A stretch of DNA of 64,000 bases from VXPW01 sp965215575 (GTDB lineage Bacteria; Pseudomonadota; Alphaproteobacteria; TMED109): positions 1,426,001-1,490,000 of the forward strand of contig OZ244069.1 of NCBI GenBank assembly GCA_965215575.1, read 5' to 3'. The position numbers were made by a program, and so were the translations under genes. Below are positions 17,236-24,275 of this stretch, piece after piece (position 1 is the first letter of the stretch; each line of letters starts with the position of its first letter). The notes under the pieces were generated by a model. That model had not been told where the DNA came from. It worked only from the letters and a program-made list of their open reading frames with translations, and made no database searches.

Positions 17236-17552
17236 GGAAGCGCCTCCCGGCGGCCGGATTCGATCTCGGCCATGCGTTCACCGAGTTCTTCGACGTCGAT
17301 GATCCTCTTTTCGAGGAGGAGGTTCGTCATGGACGCCATCCACCGCTCGTAATAGCTGTAGCGGTCGTAGGCATCGGCTCCGAGCTCCTCGATCCCACGG
17401 CGAAGCTCGTCCACTGTGAGGATTCCCTGTCGTCCCAGAAGCACCATGAGGGCATCAACGCGCTTCTCCCACGGCGCATGGTCATGCTCACTCCGGTCGA
17501 CCGGCCCGGCCTCGAGTCCGCCCATGTCGTGGTGACGGCGTTCTCGGGTCAT
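17232..17552 (-). CDS. Nitrile hydratase beta, N-terminal half as a separate subunit (ScnB-like)
   Basis: A 106-residue helical protein matching the N-terminal half of nitrile hydratase beta: HHDMGGLEAGPV, WEKRVDALMVLL, the DELRRGIEEL helix and the hallmark YSYYERWMASM, ending in EELGERMAE. In thiocyanate hydrolase the beta subunit is this half. The start at 17552 is set by GGAGGAG 7 bp upstream. Gene order (N-half, C-half, metal subunit) is the same as scnB-scnA-scnC. First gene of the operon. Confidence 0.85.
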   Translation of the reverse strand: MTRERRHHDMGGLEAGPVDRSEHDHAPWEKRVDALMVLLGRQGILTVDELRRGIEELGADAYDRYSYYERWMASMTNLLLEKRIIDVEELGERMAEIESGRREALP

Positions 17553-17959
17553 GGCGTTCTCCTCCACAGTCCCCGCTCTCAAGCCCGTTCACTGGGGGCA
17601 TCCTGCCGCCGGACGACGGACAGGATACGGGAATTGACTGGAATGGTACCGGGAATGCGCAACCGCGGGCGCCCGACGCAACGACAAGGCTTCTCTGCGA
17701 GGGACTGGCATCAGCCGTCGGTTCTATCGGGTCGTCCATGGTGGTTGGGGTAACTACGGAGAGACATGCCTGTGACCGCGGCATCCCTCGCGATTTCCGA
17801 TCCTGGGTAAGCCGCGGACGATTAGTAAGTTTGCTACCTGAAGCCGCGGTGCACGTTGGGCCAGGTTCCGTTCGAGTCCCGAAGATTGGTCAAGCAATTC
17901 ATAATGTTGGCGTTGTGGTCTTTAGCCCCCTTGTAAACAATCTGTTGGGTGGCGAGCTG
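17553..17959. other. Intergenic, no gene seen
   Basis: About 400 bp upstream of the split nitrile hydratase operon and downstream of parE. A tRNA-like string GTTCCGTTCGAGTCCC near 17875 does not fold into a T-arm. The operon promoter must lie here. Confidence 0.45.
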
Positions 17960-18277
17960 TCAGCCGGCGACATCCTCGTAGTAGACCAATGCCGGCAGAT
18001 TTCGGCGCCGATGAACAATTCGCAGGACTACAGGCTCATTGCCCGCCGCACTGATCTTTCCGAAGAATATGACGTGCTGCTTGTAATTCACCGAGCGCAA
18101 TCCCGGTGCGAACAGGCTTCGGTCGCGTCCGATATCGGGATCGGCTGCGATTCGTTCTAGAGCCTGCGCCAGGCCCCGGTAGTAGGTCAGCCACTGGATA
18201 CGGTTCCACGTCTCGATCGCGTACCGCCGGATTTCGTCCAAGTCCCGTCGCGCCCGCCGGGACAGTTTAATCGTCAC
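17960..18277 (-). CDS. parE: RelE/ParE-family toxin
   Basis: A 105-residue toxin: VTIKLSRRARRDLDEIRRYA at the N-terminus, then a central ADPDIGRDRSLFAPGLRSV and C-terminal ILRIVHRRRNLPALV, the ParE pattern (the family poisons gyrase). The start is a GTG at 18277, 10 bp after the antitoxin stop. Appears intact. Confidence 0.85.
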   Translation of the reverse strand: MTIKLSRRARRDLDEIRRYAIETWNRIQWLTYYRGLAQALERIAADPDIGRDRSLFAPGLRSVNYKQHVIFFGKISAAGNEPVVLRIVHRRRNLPALVYYEDVAG

Positions 18278-18287
18278 GTGGTCCCGG

Positions 18288-18530
18288 TTATCTCGTGTCG
18301 ACGCCGGGCTCATAGGCGGCGGGATCAAATTCCTCGAATCCGCCAGCCTCCGCCTCTCGTACAGCCTCTTCCAATTCGGCCCTTAGTGCATAGAACTGGC
18401 GTGCGCCGTCCCGTTCCATAAGCAATCGGATTCCTGCGCGTACTACCTCGCTCAGATTGGCAAACGCGCCAGATCTGATCTGCCCTTGGATATAGGTCTC
18501 CATCTGCTCGGTTAGGTGTACGTTTGGCAT
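18288..18530 (-). CDS. parD: ParD/CopG-type antitoxin
   Basis: An 80-residue ribbon-helix-helix protein: MPNVHLTEQMETYIQGQIRS, then GAFANLSEVVRAGIRLL, the classical ParD DNA-binding helices, and an acidic C-terminal tail (AEAGGFEEFDPAAY) that would bind the toxin. First gene of the pair; an inverted repeat lies just upstream. Confidence 0.87.
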   Translation of the reverse strand: MPNVHLTEQMETYIQGQIRSGAFANLSEVVRAGIRLLMERDGARQFYALRAELEEAVREAEAGGFEEFDPAAYEPGVDTR

Positions 18531-18542
18531 CGGGGCATCTCG

Positions 18543-18573
18543 ATATGTCCAATAATGGCAGATACTGACATAT
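18543..18573 (-). promoter_or_regulatory. Operator-like inverted repeat upstream of parDE
   Basis: Arms ATATGTC (18543-18549) and GACATAT (18567-18573) are perfect complements, 13 bp upstream of the parD ATG, where ribbon-helix-helix antitoxins bind. Confidence 0.5.
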
Positions 18574-18582
18574 AAGGCCAGA

Positions 18583-19151
18583 ATGCGCTGGCCTGACGGC
18601 TTCGTCTGTCGGTCCTGCGGCCATCGCGGGCATCGGGATCTCGAAATGGTTGGGACATATCCCGCTTTAGGCATTCGAAATTCGACTGTCGCAAAAGCCA
18701 TGACTTCCACGCGACCAAGCTGCCGCTGACACTCTGGTTCGCCGCCATCCACCTGATCGTGACGGCGAAGAACGGCATCTCGTCGGTGGAACTCGGCCGC
18801 CGTCTCGGGGTCAAGCAGCCGACGGCCTGGGCCGTGAAGCACAAGATCATGGCGGTGATGGCGCGGCGCAAACTCGTCCAAGAAGGCGTGTATGAGCCCT
18901 CGGAGCCAGCGGGCGATCCGTACCGTCGGGCCGACAGGCGGCCCGCATGGCTCAAATGGGTGAACACGACGCTCGGCAACATCAAGAGCGCGATCACCGG
19001 GACTTATCCAAGCTCGGCCCCGTGCCGGACGCTATCTCGCCAGCTTCGCCTGGCGCTACAACCGGCGCTATCAACTCCAGACCATGAAGCGTTTCGTCCA
19101 CAGCGCCGCACGCACCCAGCCCATGCCCTATCGCCTCCTCATCGCCGGATG
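18583..19151 (+). pseudogene. Degenerate IS1595-family transposase
   Basis: Recognisable pieces lie in changing frames: the zinc-ribbon start MRWPDGFVCRSCGH at 18583, then FDCRKSHDFHATKLPLTLWF and ISSVELGRRLGVKQPTAW (helix-turn-helix). A foreign 37-bp block follows (18869-18905), then KWVNTTLGNIKSAITGTY and, after a frameshift, ARPRAGRYLASFAWRYNRRY to a TGA at 19149-19151. The middle of the catalytic domain is missing. The remnant is inactive and has recombined with the neighbouring hydrolase gene. Confidence 0.8.
18645..18705. repeat. 61-bp direct repeat A, copy 1
   Basis: Begins AATGGTTGGGACATATCCCG; the identical 61 bp recur at 19177-19237. Its 3' part codes for the CRKSHD piece of the IS1595 transposase. 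Confidence 0.85.
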
Positions 19152-19176
19152 ACTTTCAGGGATAAGCAGGAATCAG

Positions 19177-19237
19177 AATGGTTGGGACATATCCCGCTTT
19201 AGGCATTCGAAATTCGACTGTCGCAAAAGCCATGACT
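19177..19237. repeat. 61-bp direct repeat A, copy 2
   Basis: Identical to 18645-18705. Here it abuts the 3' end of the metallo-beta-lactamase gene, whose terminal 37 bp (19250-19286) also recur inside the IS remnant at 18869-18905. Confidence 0.85.
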
Positions 19238-19241
19238 CACG

Positions 19242-19979
19242 TCAGGCGCCAAACTCGTCCAAGAAGGCGTGTATGAGCCCTCGGAGGCGCTCTCCGTCCA
19301 AGCTCGGGAAGTGGCCGCCGTGTACGATGCGAACCGGTAACGTGAGTAGGCGCTCCATGCTGCGAACGTAGTCGTCGATGCTTGCATTCCATGTGTCCGT
19401 GACGAGCGGCCCGTCGTAGACGGTATCGCCGGAAAAAAGGGTCCCGGTTTCTGCCTCCCACAATGCAATTGATCCTGGTGAATGCCCTGGGGTGTGGATG
19501 ACTTCCAAGTGACGGTCACCGAGGTCCACGACGTCGCCGTCCGCAAGGAGCCGGGTGGCTGGCGCGGGGACGATTTCGTACGTTCTTTGGTCGTATCCGC
19601 CTGGGGGAAGCGCACTGAACATCTCGATGGTGGCGTAGGGCTCGATCAGAATCGCTTCGCGGTTTGGCGTCGCCAGATACTGCGCCTCGCTTGTATGCAC
19701 GGCGCGCTCGGCGAACTCGTGGTGCGAGCCGATATGGTCGAAATGGCAATGCGTGGCGACCGCGAGCACGGGGTGATCACTCAGACAGGCGACCTGCTCG
19801 GAGAGGCTGACCAAGCCTGAACCCGAGTCGATCAGGAGGTTCCACTCCCGCCCGCGAACGAGCCAGATGTTGCAGCGATAGAAGGGCAGAATGTGCGGCT
19901 CCTGGACGTGGGTGATCCCGTCATCGAGCGTTCGCACCTCGTACCAGTTTTTCGCAGTCTCGATGCGCATGGTCCCCAA
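19242..19979 (-). CDS. MBL-fold metallohydrolase
   Basis: A 245-residue cytoplasmic metallo-beta-lactamase-fold enzyme. Metal ligands are visible: THCHFDHIG (HxHxDH), TPGHSPGS (next His), FSGDTVYDG (bridging Asp) and IVHGGHFPS (last His). The glyoxalase-II/quorum-lactonase-like subgroup is likely, but the substrate is open. No signal peptide. The gene looks intact; its last 37 bp are duplicated in the adjacent IS1595 remnant, showing past recombination at this end. Confidence 0.87.
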   Translation of the reverse strand: MGTMRIETAKNWYEVRTLDDGITHVQEPHILPFYRCNIWLVRGREWNLLIDSGSGLVSLSEQVACLSDHPVLAVATHCHFDHIGSHHEFAERAVHTSEAQYLATPNREAILIEPYATIEMFSALPPGGYDQRTYEIVPAPATRLLADGDVVDLGDRHLEVIHTPGHSPGSIALWEAETGTLFSGDTVYDGPLVTDTWNASIDDYVRSMERLLTLPVRIVHGGHFPSLDGERLRGLIHAFLDEFGA

Positions 19980-20063
19980 ACGTGTACTGGCCGCGTTCCT
20001 CGCTTGGTCTCGGTCCCGCCTCGGCTCAACTCCCTGGCCTGGGGCAGAAGCGCCTGCGAGCGA

Positions 20064-20449
20064 TCATGCGGCTTCTATATCGGTCCGGGCGAAATCAACA
20101 CCCTTGTTGAGTAAGGGTTCGCCGCTCGATTCTGCAAGCGCGTAGGCAAGGCAATCGCGAAGTTCAACCCAGCCGGGTGATTGCCCTTACCGAAACGCCG
20201 CCGGGCTCGACGCGCAATTTCAACGTGTTCGGACGTGACGGGCACCAGTTCAATGGCCGCTCGATGCACTAGCGCGTCAAGTTCGAGTCCCGCCTTAGTT
20301 CCGCCCCTGCTCCCCACGACCATTGCCGCCTGGAGAACCCCGACAGCCGACATGCGACGGGGCCACGTTGTCGCGATGGCTTCTTCGTAGCGGGCCGCAT
20401 CCGGCTCGCCGCGTAGGATGGCAAGGACGGCGGAGCTATCCACAATCAC
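20064..20449 (-). pseudogene. vapC: VapC-type PIN toxin, frameshifted
   Basis: The first 95 or so residues are a normal VapC (MIVDSSAVLAILRGEPDA, start GTG overlapping the vapB stop). After GLNF the frame is lost: one extra base restores GDCLAYALAESSGEPLL, then NKGVDFARTDIEAA and a stop at 20064, which is exactly the family's C-terminus. A single missing base, probably a G in TTC(G)GCGAT near 20161, disrupts the late catalytic Asp region. Real decay or a sequencing error. Confidence 0.8.
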
Positions 20450-20711
20450 TTGGGCAGGCCACGTTCGTGGTAGAGAAGGTCACCATGCTCAACGTCGGAC
20501 GGCCCAGGCTCCAACAGCGCAAAGCGCAGCGCTGTCCGACGGCGTGCAACTCCCGGGCAAGGGCCTTCGCGCCCCGCCGTTGCCTTTCATTCTCCAAGCG
20601 TTCGCGCAATGGAACGGTAATTGCGCCAGTCTTCGTCTCGTCGGTCATTTGTGCCAGTTCACTCACTAGTCGGCAGGTCTCATCGTTCTTGATGTTGAGG
20701 CCCATCGCCAT
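20446..20711 (-). pseudogene. vapB: VapB-type antitoxin, frameshifted
   Basis: The N-terminal 50 or so residues are a textbook Rv0623-type antitoxin (GLNIKNDETCRLVSELAQMT, then ETKTGAITVPLRERLE). After GQRCA the frame changes; a one-base shift near 20525 restores LLEPGPSDVEHGDLLY and HERGLPK with a TGA overlapping the vapC GTG. So both halves of this TA pair have a frameshift. Confidence 0.78.
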
Positions 20712-20716
20712 TGTCC

Positions 20717-20742
20717 GGTAGAAGAGTAAAGACCTTTCTACC
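20717..20742 (-). promoter_or_regulatory. Operator-like inverted repeat of vapBC
   Basis: Perfect arms GGTAGAA (20717-20723) and TTCTACC (20736-20742), immediately upstream of the vapB start, in the position of a TA autoregulatory operator. Confidence 0.5.
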
Positions 20743-20799
20743 CTAGACGTCTCACGACGATAGTGGGCACCGGCGACCATCCTTGCTGGAGGCCGAGTT

Positions 20800-20995
20800 G
20801 GATACCGGCCTACGACGAGTCCTGGAGCCTGCGCTCGATGGCCCGCGCCTCGGGCTATGCGCCTTCGACCATCCACCGGATTTGGCAGGCCTCTGCGAAG
20901 CCCTCCGGAACGGGCGCTGGTGCTGTGCGTCGACGAGAAGAGCCAGATCCAGGCGCTGGACCGCTCCCGGCCGCTTCTTCATCCCACGCGAGGTG
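20800..20995 (+). pseudogene. IS630-family transposase fragment
   Basis: Two pieces in different frames: WSLRSMARASGYAPSTIHRI (helix-turn-helix linker) and ALVLCVDEKSQIQALDRSRP, the catalytic Asp block of IS630 transposases. No start, no rest of the DDE domain. Dead remnant. Confidence 0.7.
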
Positions 20996-21080
20996 CGGAG
21001 GCAATTGAATGCTGCCTGCAGAGCATTGCTGCCCCATTTTTAGGCCTGCGATGGTCCTTGAATCACGCCGACCGGCGCGG

Positions 21081-21593
21081 TTAACGAGGTTTGCGTCGGG
21101 AGAGCCGCCCAAAATCGTCGATCACTACCAGCCTTGCTGGTCGGCTGGGGCTCCACTTCCACACAACAAGATTGATGTCCCGGGGGCCGGTCCCGATGGC
21201 AAAGCTTTGGACCCGCATTCCTACATAGCCCGCTGTGATCAATCGGTCAGCGAGAGCCTGCGAGGCGGGTATGGAGCCGGCAAGCATTTCTGCTTCCCAG
21301 CGGTGACACGCTAGGTCGGATTCTTCTACGCCCAATGCAAAGCGCCGCTCCCTGTCCAATGCGTCGAAGACAGGTTCGGCGTCAACCTCGTACGCGCAAA
21401 GAGTGAGCGGCTGTATCGGCCGGCCTACAGGCTGCGCTTCACGTATGGCAGTCGACAGCGTTAGCGAGGTATAGAGCGCCGGGATACCGCGCCGGTTGAA
21501 CCGTCCGCCGTGACGACGCGCACCCTCGCCGGACAGGGGTGTCCATGACCACTCCGGATTGTGCGCTCGGTAAACCAGCTGCCTGAAGCGCAT
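21081..21593 (-). CDS. RES-domain toxin (NAD+ phosphorylase type)
   Basis: A 170-residue RES protein. The family's polar triad is visible: RLVYRAHNPEW-like start (R in LVYRAHN), GGRFNRRGIPALYTSLT, then the Glu of STAIREAQ. RES toxins (MbcT-like) deplete NAD+. The antitoxin gene lies 15 bp upstream on the same strand. Full length and without internal stops. Confidence 0.85.
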   Translation of the reverse strand: MRFRQLVYRAHNPEWSWTPLSGEGARRHGGRFNRRGIPALYTSLTLSTAIREAQPVGRPIQPLTLCAYEVDAEPVFDALDRERRFALGVEESDLACHRWEAEMLAGSIPASQALADRLITAGYVGMRVQSFAIGTGPRDINLVVWKWSPSRPARLVVIDDFGRLSRRKPR

Positions 21594-21608
21594 AAGACAG
21601 TTGCGTAT

Positions 21609-21959
21609 TCAGGCGTAGCCGCCTGCCATGACACGGTCCAGATAAGCGTGTACGTGATCGATTCTGCCGTCGCGCACCAACTGGTCTGGTGTCATGCCTC
21701 CGAAGCCGGGCAAAGGCTCTGCGCGGAACCAGGCGTAGGCTGCGATAGGTGATCCGGTTTCAGCTTCAACCCGGTTGAGGATTTCCAACATTTGGCGCAA
21801 ACGGGTTTGAGTTTTTCGCGCTCGGACACGCGTTGCACGAGAGAATGCATCCTTTCCGAGCCCTAGTGTTCCCGCAATTTCGGACTTGGTGGTCCGCAGC
21901 GCATCTGCGACGAGGGTCGGCGAGAACACTTGGTCCTCGATGAATTCTCGGAACTGCAT
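21609..21959 (-). CDS. Xre/MbcA/ParS-type antitoxin (DUF2384)
   Basis: A 116-residue antitoxin with an N-terminal helix-turn-helix (LRTTKSEIAGTLGLGKDAFS) and the C-terminal toxin-binding domain (FRAEPLPGFGGMTPDQLVRD), the DUF2384 signature around PLPGFGG. First gene of the RES/Xre module; the standard arrangement is antitoxin then toxin. Confidence 0.87.
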   Translation of the reverse strand: MQFREFIEDQVFSPTLVADALRTTKSEIAGTLGLGKDAFSRATRVRARKTQTRLRQMLEILNRVEAETGSPIAAYAWFRAEPLPGFGGMTPDQLVRDGRIDHVHAYLDRVMAGGYA

Positions 21960-22465
21960 GCTAAAACCTCATTGTCTGTGACGAAATATAGCGTGATTTT
22001 TTGTGTTAATCGAGTGATTCGAACATGCTGGTTGAGCGATACCATCCGGGGGTTTTGCTGGCAGGGTTTGCCCTAGTGACGTGTGACCATCGGTTCCGAG
22101 GGCGAACGAACCGAGACAAGGTACTTCCGTTGCCCCGCGCTGGCGGCTTGGCCTCCTCGTTGGCGATAGTCGAGTAACCGAGCCGCCACGGAATAAACGT
22201 TGCGATTCGAGCTCCCAACTTTGCGGTGCGGACCCCATTGTCTACCGCGAGCTCCAGCGCGGCGCGTTCGATTAGGTTCGCCAGCCGATCATCGTGACGC
22301 ACTTGGGATGTTTTGGCCTGTTTCGTCGAATTGCTTGATGAGGTGTTGAGGTCCAACACGACAGTCCAGCAACCTAGTTTTCATGAATTGTGTCGTGGGC
22401 GCATGCGGTACCTGAGAATATGTTCCCCATATGTGATACAAATTCATGCACCAAGGAGACGCCCG
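21960..22465. other. Intergenic between two TA modules
   Basis: About 500 bp. On the minus strand an open frame at 22006-22359 contains DDRLANLIERAALELAVDNG and VRTAKLG, faintly like the end of an isopropylmalate/tartrate dehydrogenase, but I cannot support a gene. Promoters of the flanking modules lie here. Confidence 0.35.
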
Positions 22466-22723
22466 ATGACCAAGACAGCGATGATCCGCGCCCGTGTCGA
22501 GCCAGAGCTCAAACGCGAAGCCGAGACGGTGTTCTCACAGCTGGGGTTATCGGCAACCGAAGCGGTCAGGCTGTTCTACAAGCAGGTCATATTGCAGCAC
22601 GGGTTGCCGTTCGCAGTGAAGGTTCCCAATGCCGAGACGGGCGAGGCGTTACGGCAAGCCCATGATCGCCAGGATCTAACCGAATATGAAAGTCTGGACG
22701 CGCTCAAGGCCGCGCACGACTGA
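22466..22723 (+). CDS. RelB/DinJ-family antitoxin (copy 1)
   Basis: An 85-residue RelB/DinJ antitoxin: MTKTAMIRARVEPELKREAE ribbon-helix-helix start, LGLSATEAVRLFYKQV, GLPFAVKVPN, then an acidic tail. AAGGAG 8 bp before the ATG. Stop 3 bp before the YafQ-type toxin. Only about a third identical to the second RelB at 23601, so the two are not a recent duplication. Confidence 0.87.
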   Translation: MTKTAMIRARVEPELKREAETVFSQLGLSATEAVRLFYKQVILQHGLPFAVKVPNAETGEALRQAHDRQDLTEYESLDALKAAHD

Positions 22724-22726
22724 ACC

Positions 22727-22993
22727 ATGCGGCTGATCATCACGAGCTGGTTCAGCAAAGATCTCCGGCGCTCCAAGAGGCGCGGTAAGGATTTGGGCAA
22801 ACTTTGGGCTGTCGTTGACCGGTTACTCGCTGGGCACCCATTGAGTCCACGCCTTCGGGCCCATCGCCTGCCGGGTCAATGGGCTCGCGCTTGGGAGTGC
22901 TATATCGAACCCGACTGGCTGCTCGTCTGGCACATTGATGACGATGCGCTGGTGCTGACACGAACCGGCACCCATGCTGAGTTGTTCGGATGA
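22727..22993 (+). CDS. YafQ-family mRNA interferase toxin (copy 1)
   Basis: An 88-residue RelE-fold toxin: the N-terminal TSWFSKDLRRSKRRGKDL, HPLSPRLRAHRL, then CYIEPDWLLVWHIDDDALVL and TRTGTHAELF, the conserved YafQ C-terminus with its catalytic His. Intact, in operon with RelB copy 1. Confidence 0.87.
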   Translation: MRLIITSWFSKDLRRSKRRGKDLGKLWAVVDRLLAGHPLSPRLRAHRLPGQWARAWECYIEPDWLLVWHIDDDALVLTRTGTHAELFG

Positions 22994-23291
22994 AACCCCA
23001 CGCTGATGGTGCGTCAAGCCCGCGACCTTGTCTCGCCAATCGCCACCTCTTCGAATCGATCTCGTCGACGCATCGATGATGGCGCCCCCATTTCTTGCTG
23101 CGCGCATCAGGGGGCCTTGCAGGCGGCCCCTGGACAACGCCAGCTACAAGGTCGCTTCGGTCACGGCTTACCGATCACGGTTCAGGCCCCCTTGCCGCGC
23201 GGATTGCGTCCGCTTCCGGGACGTGAGCATTGGGTCGGGCCGGCGCTTTCCACCGTGGGTGGTCTTGTCGACCGCTGATCGAAGCCGCCGG

Positions 23292-23511
23292 CTACAGGGT
23301 GGACTCGGTGCCGAGGACCAACGTGACCTGACTCGAGAACAGGCCGCCGTTGCCGTGCGCGAGCACGATCTCCGGGTTCGACTGCTGGCGCGCGCCAGCG
23401 TCGCCCCGCAATTGCCGCACCGCCTCGATCAGCGGGAAGATCCCGTACATGCCGGGATGGCGGCACGACAGCCCGCTGCCGTTGGTGTCGACGCCAAGCC
23501 TCGCCAGCCAC
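23292..23511 (-). pseudogene. Truncated second copy of the thiolase 3' end
   Basis: Minus-strand translation gives GLSCRHPGMYGIFPLIEAVR and HGNGGLFSSQVTLVLGTEST with a TAG at 23292, matching the last 70 or so residues of the thiolase at 24276-25424. The upstream part is missing. The similarity continues downstream into non-coding sequence (23165-23291 matches 24150-24275). By eye about nine bases in ten agree. Confidence 0.8.
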
Positions 23512-23559
23512 TTTGCAGCCGTTGCAGATTCCGTGGCGGGGTTCTTCCATCCGCTCCGT

Positions 23560-23575
23560 TATTGTAGCTACAATA
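23560..23575 (+). promoter_or_regulatory. Perfect 16-bp palindrome upstream of RelB/YafQ copy 2
   Basis: TATTGTAGCTACAATA reads the same on both strands and is followed by another half-site (AGCTACA at 23578-23584). It ends 25 bp before the antitoxin ATG, where a ribbon-helix-helix repressor should bind. Confidence 0.65.
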
Positions 23576-23600
23576 GAGCTACAGAGCGGGAGAGAAGTTA

Positions 23601-23858
23601 ATGCGTGCGGATGTTGTCGTGCGAGCCCGGATTGATCACGATACCAAGGCGCGGGCCACGAAGGCGCTTCGGGCGATGGGGCTGTCGATGTCTGACGCCA
23701 TCCGTCTGTTGCTGTTGCGGATCGCGGACGAAAAGCGGCTCCCGTTCCCGATCGAAGTGCCAAACGCGACGACTATTCGGGCAATCGAAGAGCTGGACAA
23801 CGGCGAAGGCAAGCGTTTCGCCAGCGCTGAGGAATTGTTCGAGAACATTGACGTCTGA
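23601..23858 (+). CDS. RelB/DinJ-family antitoxin (copy 2)
   Basis: An 85-residue antitoxin: MRADVVVRARIDHDTKARAT, MGLSMSDAIRLLLLRIADEK, LPFPIEVPN, acidic end FASAEELFENIDV. GGGAGAGAAG precedes the ATG. It shares layout with copy 1 but differs in most surface positions. Stop one base before the toxin start. Confidence 0.87.
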   Translation: MRADVVVRARIDHDTKARATKALRAMGLSMSDAIRLLLLRIADEKRLPFPIEVPNATTIRAIEELDNGEGKRFASAEELFENIDV

Positions 23859-23859
23859 G

Positions 23860-24132
23860 GTGCTGGCGCCGGTTCGCTCCACCCAGTTCAAGCGAGACGT
23901 GAAGAGGGCGGGCAAGCAAGGCAAGGATCTGGCAAAGCTGCGAGATCTGCTCACAGCTCTGATCCGACGTGATCCCTTGCCGGCAAGTTGCCGGGGCCAT
24001 CCGCTACGGAGCCCTTGGGCCAGCTATCGGGATATTCATATCGAACCCGATTGGATCCTGATCTACCGGGTCCGCGGAGATGAACTGCTTTTGGTCCGGA
24101 CCGGTTCGCATGCAGATTTATTCAAGGAATAA
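23860..24132 (+). CDS. YafQ-family mRNA interferase toxin (copy 2)
   Basis: A 90-residue toxin: FKRDVKRAGKQGKDLAKL, CRGHPLRSPWASYRDIHIEP, DWILIYRVRGDELLLVRTG and SHADLF, the YafQ family's catalytic end. The GTG at 23860 just after the antitoxin stop is the likely start; a TTG at 23848 is an alternative that would overlap the antitoxin. Intact. Confidence 0.83.
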   Translation: MLAPVRSTQFKRDVKRAGKQGKDLAKLRDLLTALIRRDPLPASCRGHPLRSPWASYRDIHIEPDWILIYRVRGDELLLVRTGSHADLFKE

Positions 24133-24275
24133 CCGAGCCGGCACGGAATAGTTATCGCGGTTCAGGCCCCCAACCTTGCCGCGCGGATTGCGTCGGTTTC
24201 CGGGACGCGAGCGTTGGGCCGGCCCTGTGCTTTCCGCCGTGATTGCTCTTGGCAACCGCTGGTTGAAGCCGCCGA

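Noticed and set aside
17860..17900. tRNA T-arm-like string GTTCCGTTCGAGTCCC
   Set aside because: The flanking bases do not pair into a T-stem and no acceptor or anticodon stem can be drawn.
22006..22359. 117-residue minus-strand frame with LIERAALELAVDNGVRTAKL
   Set aside because: A weak likeness to dehydrogenase ends only; no ribosome binding site, no further motifs, rest of the frame unlike protein.
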